Below are positions 18,808 through 27,440 of a stretch of DNA of 64,000 bases, piece by piece. Position 1 is the stretch's first letter. Every line of letters begins with the position of its first letter. The translations under genes were made by a program, and so were the position numbers. The DNA is from CBDCMJ01 sp965224325 (GTDB lineage: Bacteria > Chloroflexota > Dehalococcoidia > Lucifugimonadales > UBA3495). The notes beneath the pieces were generated by a model, which saw only the letters and a program-made list of their open reading frames with translations, did no database searches and was not told the DNA's origin. The DNA lies in contig CBDCYT010000016.1 in NCBI GenBank assembly GCA_965224325.1, positions 124,001-188,000 on the forward strand, written 5' to 3'.

Positions 18808-19566
18808 GTGACTGATTACCTGTTGGTCCACGGAGCCGGGCAAGGGGCGTGGAGTTGGGGGGCAGTTTGGGGATACTTGACCGCTCCCGAGGAACACCCG
18901 CCACGGCTTTACCTTCCCAGGAGAGCCAACCGGGTATATCCATTGGACCTACCGGGGCACGGGGCCGACGCCGGTGGCGATACCGCCGAGGTAAGGTTGG
19001 AGGAGTGCGTTCACTCCATCGTACGGGCCGTGGAGCGGGAGGGGTTACGAGATTTGGTGCTGGTTGGTCATGGTATGGCCGGCGGCCTGTTGCTCCAAGC
19101 GGTTAGCCAGTTACCTCAACCACCCAAGCGTCTGGTGCTGGTTGCCGGTATAATCCCCGTCCATCAGCAGTCTATGTTGAGCGCGTTGCCCTCCAAAATC
19201 AGGGGGCGGTTCCGTTTACTGTCGGCACTGAGCAGATTGTCCCGGCAGGAATTCAAGTTCCCCGCTTCGACCGTCAGCAACTGCCTCTGCAACGGCATGC
19301 AACCGATGGAAATAGTACGCTCCCTGGGGTTTTTCGGCCCGCTGCCGACGCGGGTCCTGACGGCGAGGATGTCGCTGAACGGCGATACCCCGTCCTGCCC
19401 GGTGACTTACGTAGTCCTGAACCAAGACAGGCTATTGCCTGGGGACATCCAGGAAAGAATGGCTGCCAGGATACCCGGCGCCGAGACCGTTTTCTTGGAT
19501 TCTTGCCACCAAGTGATGTTGCACCAGCCCAAGCAATTAGCGGATATACTGCTAAATTACGCTTGA
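18808..19566 (+). CDS. Alpha/beta-hydrolase-fold protein lacking the serine nucleophile
   Basis: About 252 residues with the alpha/beta hydrolase layout: LLVHGAGQGAWSWGAVWGYL (oxyanion HG), PLDLPGHGAD, the nucleophile elbow, and a C-terminal histidine in FLDSCHQVMLHQP. The elbow reads LVGHGMAGG where the family has GHSMGG: the serine is a glycine. If correct, classical serine-hydrolase activity is not expected; hydroxynitrile-lyase- or MenH-like relatives are the nearest resemblance. The GTG at 18808 with AGGTGG upstream is preferred over a TTG at 18772. It starts 99 bases after selA on the same strand. Confidence 0.7.
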   Translation: MTDYLLVHGAGQGAWSWGAVWGYLTAPEEHPPRLYLPRRANRVYPLDLPGHGADAGGDTAEVRLEECVHSIVRAVEREGLRDLVLVGHGMAGGLLLQAVSQLPQPPKRLVLVAGIIPVHQQSMLSALPSKIRGRFRLLSALSRLSRQEFKFPASTVSNCLCNGMQPMEIVRSLGFFGPLPTRVLTARMSLNGDTPSCPVTYVVLNQDRLLPGDIQERMAARIPGAETVFLDSCHQVMLHQPKQLADILLNYA

Positions 19567-19600
19567 TTGGCGCCGGGCCAAGTCTTTCCCGGTCCTTTCT

Positions 19601-21214
19601 CTAAATCTGGTGTACGTGATCGTGTTCGGGTTCGTTCTCGTCTTTTTGATCGGTGATCAGAGACCGAGTGGTCAAAATCATGCCCGCCACACTCCCCGCA
19701 TTTTCCAGGGCCGTCCGGCATACCTTGGCGGGGTCGATAATGCCCTTGGCCATCAGGTCCCCCAACTCGTTACGCTCCGCGTCGAAGCCGAAGTTTGGAT
19801 CGTCCGAGTTGAGCACGGACTCCAGCAACACGGGGCCGTCTCTCCCAGCGTTGGATGCAATGATTCGGATCGGGTCCTCCACTGCTTGCTGCACAATGGT
19901 TTTGGCGATGGCCTCGTCTGCGGGTAATACCAAAGACTGCAAGGCTGGCAAGCAGCGAATCAAAGCCACGCCGCCCCCCGGGACGACTCCCTCCTCCACT
20001 GCGGCGCGGGTAGCCGATAGGGCGTCTTCTACCCGTTGCTTCCGCTCTTTGAGCTCGGGGGCGGTGGTGGCTCCCACTTTGATTACCGCTACCCCACCCG
20101 CGAATCTGGCGAGCCGCTCTTCCAACCGTTCCTTTTCATACGGTGAGGTCGCTTCCTCGGCCTGAAGCCTGATTTGTTCTTCTCTGCTCTTGATCATTTC
20201 CGGCGCGCCCCTGCCCTCAATGATCACTGTCTTGTCTTTGGTGGATTCCACCCTCCTGGCGCGCCCCAAGTCCGCCACTGTGGCCGATTCCAATCTGCGT
20301 CCTTGGTCCTCGGAGAGCACCTGCGCGCCGGTGAGAATAGCGATGTCGGCTACCATCTGTTTCCGGCGATCTCCAAACCCTGGAGCTTTCACAGCCAAGC
20401 AGTTCAGGCCGCCGCGGAGCTTATTGACCACCAACACGGCTAGGGCCTCGTTGTCTATGTCCTCCGCGATGACCACTATGTTCTTGGTCACTTGGACAGC
20501 CTTTTCCATGAGTGGCAACAGCTGGGCAGCCGAAGATATCTTCTTGTCGGTTACCAAGATGAAGGGGTCTTCTATGTGGGACTCCATGCGTTCCGGATTG
20601 GTCACAAAGTAAGGACTGACGTAACCCCGGTCAAAGTTCATGCCGTCCACGAACTGGACCTCGGTGCTATCGGTCTTGCTTTCCTCCACCGTGACCACGC
20701 CGTCTGCTCCAACCCGGTCCAGGACATCGGCTAGCATCTCGCCGATTTCAGTTTCGTTGGCGGATATGGAACCCACCTGGGCCATTCGTTCTCGCCCTTC
20801 TACGGGAATTGACAACTTCTTCAACTCTGCCACCACGGACGCGACGCATTTATCTATTCCGCGCTTCATAGCCATGGGATCTTGGCCGGCGGCCACGTTT
20901 TTCATACCCTCTCGTATCATCATCTGGGCCAGTACGGTAGCCGTAGTGGTGCCGTCCCCGGCGGTTTCGTTGGTCTTGTTTGCCACCTCTTGAATGATCT
21001 GGACTCCGATGTTCTCAAAATTGTTTGGTAGTTCAACCTCTTTAGCGATGAGCACTCCATCGTTGGTGATGGTAGGGGCCCCCCACTTTCTTGACAAGAT
21101 CACGTTCCGCCCCTTCGGCCCCAAGGTCAAGCGGACTGCGTTGGCTACCTTATCAATACCGCGCATTAAAGAAACTTGGGCCTCTTCGTCCATTTCTATT
21201 TGCTTTGCCGGCAT
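19601..21214 (-). CDS. groL: Chaperonin GroEL
   Basis: 60-kDa chaperonin. 537 residues with LTLGPKGRNVIL, the ATP-site AGDGTTTATVLAQ, VVPGGGVALIR and NAGSVAGMILTT. The C-terminal tail is short and His/Glu-rich (ENEPEHDHVHQI) and lacks the Gly-Gly-Met repeats of many GroELs. No groES is adjacent on either side, which is unusual. AGGAGG lies about ten bases before the ATG. No CIRCE inverted repeat was found in the 5' region. Confidence 0.95.
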   Translation of the reverse strand: MPAKQIEMDEEAQVSLMRGIDKVANAVRLTLGPKGRNVILSRKWGAPTITNDGVLIAKEVELPNNFENIGVQIIQEVANKTNETAGDGTTTATVLAQMMIREGMKNVAAGQDPMAMKRGIDKCVASVVAELKKLSIPVEGRERMAQVGSISANETEIGEMLADVLDRVGADGVVTVEESKTDSTEVQFVDGMNFDRGYVSPYFVTNPERMESHIEDPFILVTDKKISSAAQLLPLMEKAVQVTKNIVVIAEDIDNEALAVLVVNKLRGGLNCLAVKAPGFGDRRKQMVADIAILTGAQVLSEDQGRRLESATVADLGRARRVESTKDKTVIIEGRGAPEMIKSREEQIRLQAEEATSPYEKERLEERLARFAGGVAVIKVGATTAPELKERKQRVEDALSATRAAVEEGVVPGGGVALIRCLPALQSLVLPADEAIAKTIVQQAVEDPIRIIASNAGRDGPVLLESVLNSDDPNFGFDAERNELGDLMAKGIIDPAKVCRTALENAGSVAGMILTTRSLITDQKDENEPEHDHVHQI

Positions 21215-21424
21215 ATTGACTTCCCCTCCTATGCTTGCCGCATGTTCTTATTCACGAAGATTCTTTTCGTTCGCCCCTGGAACTCAACACTTGAGACCAA
21301 TTCGCGTCTGAAGCTAATGTTGCCTCTCCGCACGGTCCTCACAAGTAGTCCGGCTTTTGGTTCTAGAGCGGAGGGCCGCTGAACTGTTGACGCTATCGAT
21401 GGGGCACACTTTTATCCATCAAAT

Positions 21425-21453
21425 AGCATAATTCGGAGCGCCCCCCCGGTCAA
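21425..21453 (-). promoter_or_regulatory. Sigma-70-like promoter upstream of groEL
   Basis: On the minus strand TTGACC (21448-21453) and TATGCT (21425-21430) are separated by exactly 17 bases, about 210 bases upstream of the groEL ATG. The long leader (21215-21424) has no recognisable gene or CIRCE element. Confidence 0.6.
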
Positions 21454-21573
21454 GAGACCCGACGGCCCGCAGGGCTATTGCTTTTGGATTGCCTAACCCC
21501 GGTCATGACCTCGAAACGGGCATCCGGCGCCGCGCGGGCAAGATGGCTGGAGTGCTGTGTTAGACTGCCCGCC

Positions 21574-22815
21574 ATGAGCTATACGGCCGACCTTCATCTC
21601 CATTCCCGCTTCTCATACGCTTGCAGCAAGCACTTAACTTTGGACAACCTTGCCGCTTGGGCCAAGATTAAAGGCATTGACCTGCTGGCAAGCGCAGATT
21701 TTACCCACCCAATCTGGCGGGAGGAGTTAAAACTTCGGTTGTCGCCCGGCAAACCGGGCCTATACACCTTTGATGGCGTCGACTTCATGTTGGGAACGGA
21801 AGTTAGCTGTGTTTACCTCCAGGATGGACATCAGCGGAGAGTTCACCTGCTCCTCTTGGTCCCGGATTTTGAAACCGCGGACCGGATATGCCTCGCTTTG
21901 GTCCGGGCCAAGTGCAATCTAAATTCCGACGGCCGCCCCACCATCAAATTGTCGGCTAGAGACGTTACTTGTTTGGCTCTGGAAGCAAATTCTGACTGCA
22001 TAGTAATCCCGGCCCACGCCTGGACTCCCTGGTACGGAATGTTTGGCTCCAAGTCCGGATTTAACTCCCTGGAAGAGTGCTTTCAGGACATGACTCCTCA
22101 GATACACGCCGTCGAGACCGGACTATCCAGCGATCCGGCCATGATTTGGTCCATTCCCGACCTCGTTGGCCGGAGCATCGTCTCTTTCTCGGATGCTCAT
22201 TCCCCTCCCAAATTGGGCCGGGAGGTCACTGTGTTTGAAGGTGAGCTTAGCTACTGGGGGCTCGCCTCAGCCCTGTCTCAAGAGGCGATAGCCTATACCG
22301 TGGAGTTTTATCCGGAGGAGGGGAAATACCACTACACCGGTCATCGCAAGTGCGGCGTGCGCCAGACCCCCGATGAAACCCGGGACCGGGGGACGCTTTG
22401 CCCGGTTTGCCGGCGGCCTCTCACCCTTGGCGTGCTGCACCGTGTGGCGGCGCTGTCCACCGGACCGGCCCCGCATGAGGGCACAACCGGCGGGCGCGGG
22501 TGCGACGGCTTTGTCCGCCATATCCGGTCCCGGCCGCCATTTATTCGATTGATACCGTTGGTGGAGCTAATTGCCGAGGCCATGGGCCGTGGTCCTGCCG
22601 CCAAGGCCGTGGGAACTCAATACGACGGTTTGGTACGGCATTTTGGGAGTGAGCTTCAGGTGCTGATGAATGCCAGCGCCATGGAGTTGGAGGACGTGGC
22701 GGGGGAAAGCATAGCCCAATCTGTGCTGAGGGCTAGGGTGGGCGACGTGACCGTGGAACCCGGATTCGACGGAGTGTACGGGAAAATCTTCACCAAACCG
22801 CAGACGGCGTCGTGA
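21574..22815 (+). CDS. Endonuclease Q (PHP-domain DNA repair nuclease)
   Basis: EndoQ cleaves 5' to deaminated or abasic bases and is known from Thermococcales and scattered bacteria. 413 residues. Seen: the PHP metal motif ADLHLHSRFSYACSK (residues 5-19), ADFTHP, GTEVSCVY, PAHAWTPWYGMFGSKSGFNS, SFSDAHSP, then a zinc-finger-like stretch HRKCGVR, CPVCRRPLTLGVLHRV, and FIRLIPLVELIAEA typical of the family. In the finger the first Cys pair is reduced: one position reads YHYTGHRKC. An ATG at 21574 gives the canonical start; a longer frame exists from 21478. It is divergent from groEL. Confidence 0.85.
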   Translation: MSYTADLHLHSRFSYACSKHLTLDNLAAWAKIKGIDLLASADFTHPIWREELKLRLSPGKPGLYTFDGVDFMLGTEVSCVYLQDGHQRRVHLLLLVPDFETADRICLALVRAKCNLNSDGRPTIKLSARDVTCLALEANSDCIVIPAHAWTPWYGMFGSKSGFNSLEECFQDMTPQIHAVETGLSSDPAMIWSIPDLVGRSIVSFSDAHSPPKLGREVTVFEGELSYWGLASALSQEAIAYTVEFYPEEGKYHYTGHRKCGVRQTPDETRDRGTLCPVCRRPLTLGVLHRVAALSTGPAPHEGTTGGRGCDGFVRHIRSRPPFIRLIPLVELIAEAMGRGPAAKAVGTQYDGLVRHFGSELQVLMNASAMELEDVAGESIAQSVLRARVGDVTVEPGFDGVYGKIFTKPQTAS

Positions 22816-23139
22816 CTCAAAACCCCTCGCAACCTGCAACGGTCCGTCTGAGTCACTTGACCGCCAACTTGAGAATGCCATTGGATCGGGGTGGTAATAC
22901 CCCATTAACGCCTGTTGGCCCGGATGCAGGCCATCGAAACGGGTACTCGCAGCCTTTCCCAGGCCAATTCAGACAAGGTTAATTCCGGCGAGGTCGACTC
23001 CGTCGGAAGTCTAGCAGGGCTCCGGCAATTTTGCAGAGTTGCTCTGACGAGGGTTGCTCCAGTGAGGAGCGCCTGAGACCGGACCCAGCCCACGCCTGTA
23101 ATCTGTCCCCATAGAGAAGTGGTGGGTGGTGGTACAACC

Positions 23140-23225
23140 ACGTCCAACTACCAGGTGGGACGCCTCTTCGGGCTATCGAGAGGTGGAGAGAGGCGGTCCA
23201 ACCACCAGGTGAGATGCCTCTTCGG
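23140..23225. repeat. Short imperfect direct repeat at the 3' end of an exported-protein gene
   Basis: Two units sharing CCAACYACCAGGTGRGAYGCCTCTTCGG-like sequence lie about 55 bases apart. The first-transcribed unit encodes the end of the exported protein at 23173; the other lies just after its stop codon, so the 3' end has been partly duplicated. Apart from this, 22816-23172 has no gene that I can support. Confidence 0.5.
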
Positions 23226-25074
23226 AGATCGGGTCGTAGGCCCCGCTCACGATCCACTGCCCTACTTCCAGGCCGTCCACGTTCATAGTGGCGTCTGGTC
23301 CGGTCAGCTGGGTCCGGGCCGTTACCAGCAACGTGACTAACTTCAGCCGATTGTCAGAGAGGGTCAGTACGACGGCGGCGTCGGTTACGGCTGCGATTCC
23401 TCTGATGGCGCCCTGGACGGGTGCTTCCAGGGGCGGTTCGACGCTAAGCATCACCAAGTTATTATTCGCCGTCTCATATTGGGTGTTGGGGCGGACCGAG
23501 TCGCCTATGCGGATTTGGCTTATCGTCACCCGGCGGCCGCCACGGACAATGACGGTGTCCTCGGTGTGATTGAACGCCCTCAATCCTGCATCGGACGTGA
23601 GGATAGACAGATTCCCGGGCGCCACTTTCGGAATGAAACTGTGGACGACACCGGAAGCGTAGGCCCGATCGTCGTCCGGAGGAGGTTCCGGCGGCAAGAT
23701 ATCCAATACAATAACGGCTAAGGACGTGGGGTCGAAGCTGGTGGCCACCGAAGACCCTAACAGGGAAAATAGGGCCGATGGCGCATCGCCTTTTTGAAAC
23801 CTGCTCCCCGGGAGTATTTTAAGCGTTACGCTGGTCTCCCGGAGGTCGTCCCGAATGGTGATCGAAGGCGGTGAGGAGTACGAGTTGACGACTATAATCC
23901 GGCCGGTCACTTCTCCTGCCAGAGCCAAAGAGAGCAATACGCCGGCTTTGTCCGCCTCAAGGGCTACGGCGGGGAGCACAATTACTCGGTCAGCCGTGCC
24001 CGAAGTTAGCTCGTACCACAGTGTTACTCGACTGGCCAATTCCAACTGCTCGAACTGTGCTTCCACCCCTCCGAACTGTTCAACGTAGGCCTGAGTATCG
24101 TGGCCTCCCCTCAGCCAGATTTCCCACGCCGCCCGGGACAGCCCGACGGGAACCCTCCACAAGCTGGCGCCATCGGTAATAGTGACCGTAACGGGTTCCA
24201 AGCCCTCCGGCGCTACGGTGATGCGCCGGTCATCCCGCCCAACGGCGGTGATAAGGCCGGTGACCTCTACCCTGGGCTTTCCTGAATCGTACCGGGCCAA
24301 TGCGGTGGCGTAGGCCTCAAACGCGGCATCCGCCTCTTGCCGAATTTGGCTTTGAAGCGGCGGTGTTACCCGCTGAGCCGCCCGGTGCAGGTCGCTCAGG
24401 TGGCTGGTGCTGCGGCTGATCAGCCTCTCCCGGAGTGCGGTGAAAGTCTCTTCTGCGTCCGACGCTTGTGCCATCTCCAGCGTTGCCGTAATGCGCGCCA
24501 ACCCGTCGAGAGCCCCTTCCAACCCTGAAATCACCAACTCCCCGGTGTCTAGGTCTTGCTCCAGCACGGCCGTGACCAGTTGGCCCTGCCGAAATCCTCG
24601 CAGGTCTCCCAACACCGGGGCCGATATGCGCTCTCCGGCATTGCTTTCGAGACTGACCGCATTCTCATCTGGGTCGACGGCGATCAGAACGCCCGTAAAA
24701 TGGCGAGTTGCCACCGGTTGGCCCGGGCGGACCAATATGCTCAGGGCTCGGTCTCCGGAGGCCAAAACTGCCACCGCGTCCCCGGCGGTCAGGTCTTGCA
24801 ATGACGCGGACGCAAAGCCTGGCACCCGCACGACGGTGTGGGCGGCGATGGTTAAATTTACCGGCCCCGAAGCGGTGTCAAGGGCGATATAGCTCCCTCC
24901 GTAATCCAGTTCAGGGCCGTTGCCGGTGATACTCAAGACGGTGCCGAAAACGCCTCGCGCCTCCCAATTGTGAGAGTTGCCGGAAGCTGTCTGCACCAAG
25001 AGCAACGCCGCCAGAATGGATATAAAGAAAGCTACGGAGACAGGTTTAAGCTTCCTCAAGGCTCTCCTCGGCAT
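23173..25074 (-). CDS. Exported protein with repeated DUF5666-like beta domains
   Basis: 633 residues beginning with a signal peptide (basic MPRRALRKLKP, hydrophobic core, cleavage near ASG). The body consists of repeated short beta-rich units: GVFGTVLSITGNG, HFTGVLIAVDPDENAV, VTGLITAVGRDDRRITV, GEVTGRIIVVNSY, ASGVVHSF, and GAIRGIAAVTDAAVV, each reading like a DUF5666 unit. A helical segment separates the first two from the rest. Function unknown; likely extracytoplasmic. The upstream minus-strand gene at 25155 encodes a lipoprotein, so both may be cell-surface proteins from one transcript. Confidence 0.7.
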   Translation of the reverse strand: MPRRALRKLKPVSVAFFISILAALLLVQTASGNSHNWEARGVFGTVLSITGNGPELDYGGSYIALDTASGPVNLTIAAHTVVRVPGFASASLQDLTAGDAVAVLASGDRALSILVRPGQPVATRHFTGVLIAVDPDENAVSLESNAGERISAPVLGDLRGFRQGQLVTAVLEQDLDTGELVISGLEGALDGLARITATLEMAQASDAEETFTALRERLISRSTSHLSDLHRAAQRVTPPLQSQIRQEADAAFEAYATALARYDSGKPRVEVTGLITAVGRDDRRITVAPEGLEPVTVTITDGASLWRVPVGLSRAAWEIWLRGGHDTQAYVEQFGGVEAQFEQLELASRVTLWYELTSGTADRVIVLPAVALEADKAGVLLSLALAGEVTGRIIVVNSYSSPPSITIRDDLRETSVTLKILPGSRFQKGDAPSALFSLLGSSVATSFDPTSLAVIVLDILPPEPPPDDDRAYASGVVHSFIPKVAPGNLSILTSDAGLRAFNHTEDTVIVRGGRRVTISQIRIGDSVRPNTQYETANNNLVMLSVEPPLEAPVQGAIRGIAAVTDAAVVLTLSDNRLKLVTLLVTARTQLTGPDATMNVDGLEVGQWIVSGAYDPISEEASHLVVGPPLSTSR

Positions 25075-25154
25075 CGGGTCCCCTGGATTGTGGAATCATC
25101 ATCCTCAGTTCCTTATCAAGAGGGCATCTGGAGCAGGGCCACAGCCCGGACGGT

Positions 25155-25700
25155 TCAGGGCAAAAAGATCACCGTGCGAATCAAGGACCGTTGTTCCCCG
25201 TTGATGGAAGTGGCGATCACCTCGATGGGCAGCGGATTGTCTTGTTCGGTCAGGGGTAATTCCGCCGAGAACCGACCTTGATGGTCGGGGGTAGCCAGGA
25301 TACCGTTCACGCTAACCGTGGCGTCGGGTGAGGTTAGCCCCGCAACCGGGAACCCGCCGCCCGTTATGGACGACAATCTGACCACCGTGTCCTCCGCCGG
25401 AGAGGTAACTTCCAACTTCAACGCCGCTGTTTGGGGCAAAGGAGTTGGGGCAGGTGTGGCCGGCACGGTAGGACTCGGGACCGGTGTTGGCAAAGGGGTT
25501 ACGGTAGGCGCCGGTGGGGTAGCCTCGGGATTTGGTTCTTCTGGGACAGGCGTGGGCGAAAGGGATGGAGTGGTCGAAACCGGTGACTCGGGGGTAGCCG
25601 TCTCTGCTCCGCCGCCGCACGCCACTGACATAATCAGGACGGTTATTAGTACCAACGCCGCCAGTCCGGCCCGCCATCTCCCACACACTAGGATGGTCAT
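25155..25700 (-). CDS. Lipoprotein with Pro/Thr-rich linker and Ig-like domain
   Basis: 181 residues: signal peptide with lipobox MSVAC near residue 28, a Pro/Thr/Ser-rich linker (about residues 38-90, many P-T-P and V-T-P repeats), then one beta-sandwich of bacterial Ig/glucodextranase-B type (VTSPAEDTVV, GLTSPDATVSVNG, GRFSAELPL, IRTVIFL). Such proteins hold a binding domain off the membrane. No ligand can be named. It is 80 bases upstream of the DUF5666-like gene on the same strand. Confidence 0.75.
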   Translation of the reverse strand: MTILVCGRWRAGLAALVLITVLIMSVACGGGAETATPESPVSTTPSLSPTPVPEEPNPEATPPAPTVTPLPTPVPSPTVPATPAPTPLPQTAALKLEVTSPAEDTVVRLSSITGGGFPVAGLTSPDATVSVNGILATPDHQGRFSAELPLTEQDNPLPIEVIATSINGEQRSLIRTVIFLP

Positions 25701-25936
25701 CTCCTAACACCCCGCCGCTTGGCCGCTGTCAACGTTGGCGGTTAACTTGACTCACTTGGGTCCGGGATTCTTCGACCAGCAGTATATAACGGTCTGGCGC
25801 TAACTTGGTGCCTGTGGGATGAGCCTATTTTCGGCAAAATTAACATTCGAGGCCGATGTCGCTTATGATGAAGCTACCCTCCCTGTGCTAGAATTGACTC
25901 CCTAGCGCCCAATCACGGGTTATCCACGGGTTATCC

Positions 25937-26587
25937 ATGGAAGTGTCGGTCAGGCGCCTGAAAACCGATGATATCAGCCAAGTCGTTGAGATCGAACGGG
26001 AAGCGTTCTCTCCTCTTTGGGTTGCCACCCCTTTCAAGCGCGAGCTGAACAATCGCTATGCCAGCTATCTGGTGGCCTGCTGCGACGGCGATCTCCTAGA
26101 CGGCCCGGAGGTTGCCACAGACTCCAGCCCGCCGGGCGGCCATCCTTGGCAGCGCTTAAAGAGCAAATTGCGCGGCTTGGCTGGTGGAAGTGCCGAGGTG
26201 GAGAGACCGGGTTCTTTCGTGGCCGGGTACGTTAGTATTTGGCACCAAGGAGAAGAGGCTCATATCACCGAGATAGCAGTGCGGGAACAACTCCGAGGAA
26301 GGGGCATCGGAGAGTTGCTGTTGATCGGTTCCCTTCGGGCGTCCCTGGAATACGGCTCGAAAGTAATGACCCTGGAAGCTCGGGTGTCTAACTTCGTGGC
26401 GCAAAGGCTTTACGAGAAATACGGATTTAAATCGGTGGGCATACGTAAAGCCTATTACTCCGATAACCGGGAAGACGCGGTCATCATGACCACCAACCCC
26501 ATTAACAGCGATGACTACAACCGGTTGTTTCATGAGCTACAAGATTCATTCCGGTCTCGTTGGGGTGAAATCCTCATTCGCACCTGA
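25937..26587 (+). CDS. rimI: RimI-type N-acetyltransferase with an insertion
   Basis: GNAT acetyltransferase, probably acetylating ribosomal protein S18. 216 residues, longer than the usual 150. Seen: the N-terminal beta strand VRRLKTDDISQVVEIEREAF, the acetyl-CoA site EIAVREQLRGRGIGELLL, and FVAQRLYEKYGFKSVGIRKAYY at the C-terminus. An extra segment of about 45 residues (DGPEVATDSS to EVERPGS, residues 55-95) interrupts the fold. It lies upstream of coaE on the same strand. Confidence 0.8.
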   Translation: MEVSVRRLKTDDISQVVEIEREAFSPLWVATPFKRELNNRYASYLVACCDGDLLDGPEVATDSSPPGGHPWQRLKSKLRGLAGGSAEVERPGSFVAGYVSIWHQGEEAHITEIAVREQLRGRGIGELLLIGSLRASLEYGSKVMTLEARVSNFVAQRLYEKYGFKSVGIRKAYYSDNREDAVIMTTNPINSDDYNRLFHELQDSFRSRWGEILIRT

Positions 26588-26756
26588 CGTAGCCTTTGCT
26601 AGCCAATCTAAGCCATCTTCTTTTCACTGGGCGCATGATGCTCGTGTTCTGTGCGCCAATACACAAACCTCGAATGAATATTGTTGACCATCGCATAAGG
26701 CATTGGTAGAATGGCTCAGCGTCAAAGCGTGTTGTGCTTCCGGAGGCTCTTTCATA

Positions 26757-26800
26757 GCGATGACCGGGCGATGACCGGGCGATGACCGGGCGATGACCGG
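26757..26800 (+). repeat. Four tandem 11-bp repeats upstream of coaE
   Basis: GCGATGACCGG is repeated four times head to tail (period 11), ending 28 bases before the coaE start. The period is close to one helical turn, so it could be a protein-binding array or simply a slippage tract. The remainder of 26588-26828 shows nothing else. Confidence 0.8.
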
Positions 26801-26828
26801 AAATAGCATGCGGAGGGGCGAATAACCC

Positions 26829-27440
26829 ATGTTAGTCATCGGTTTGACCGGTGGTATAGGCACTGGAAAAAGCGAGGTGACTAGGCTACTGGAGACGCTG
26901 GGGGCCAAGATAATAAATGCCGACACGGTTGGCCACCAAGCTTACAAGCCCGGTTCTGGCAGCTGGCGCCAGGTGGTAGAAGCCTTCGGAGAGGGCATAC
27001 TCCATCCCAACGGGGAGATCGATCGAGGGAAGCTGGGGGCGATAGTATTCTCGGACTCAAAGCAGCTGGCCCGGCTAAATAAGATCTTGCACCCCACCAT
27101 GGCTGGGATTGTTGCCGGGGAACTGCAGCAGTTGCGAACTGAGGGCGCTCCGGTGGCAGTGGTTGAGGCGGCCCTCCTCTTCGAGGCCGGATGGGACTCG
27201 CTGGTGGATGAGGTGTGGACCACGGACGCACCGGTTGACACTATTATAGTCAGGCTCCAGGAACGAAACGGTATGTCCGGTGAGGAAGTTCTAAAACGCG
27301 TCGACTCCCAGATGGACCGGTCAGAACGTTTGTCGCGTTCCAACGTGATAGTAGACAACTCGGGAAGCGTGGCGGCGTTGGAGAGTGCCGTCAACAATAT
27401 CTGGGAGAACAGAGTTAAAGGAAGGATTGCAGACGAATAA
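26829..27440 (+). CDS. coaE: Dephospho-CoA kinase
   Basis: Final step of coenzyme A synthesis, ATP-dependent phosphorylation of dephospho-CoA. 203 residues with the P-loop GGIGTGKS (8-15), INADTVGHQAY for substrate binding, LHPTM and the lid region RLQERNGMSGEEVLKRVDSQM. The stop codon overlaps the ATG of the MoxR-type ATPase (27440), so the two are translationally coupled. GGAGGGG lies about ten bases upstream of the start. Confidence 0.95.
   Translation: MLVIGLTGGIGTGKSEVTRLLETLGAKIINADTVGHQAYKPGSGSWRQVVEAFGEGILHPNGEIDRGKLGAIVFSDSKQLARLNKILHPTMAGIVAGELQQLRTEGAPVAVVEAALLFEAGWDSLVDEVWTTDAPVDTIIVRLQERNGMSGEEVLKRVDSQMDRSERLSRSNVIVDNSGSVAALESAVNNIWENRVKGRIADE

Noticed and set aside
22816..23172. 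Extra C-terminal coding segment for the DUF5666-like protein
   Set aside because: It is a partial duplication after the stop codon and has no independent start.
25913..25938. Two DnaA-box-like TTATCCACG/TTATCCATG motifs before rimI
   Set aside because: Only two imperfect boxes, no AT-rich unwinding region and no dnaA/dnaN nearby, so not an origin.
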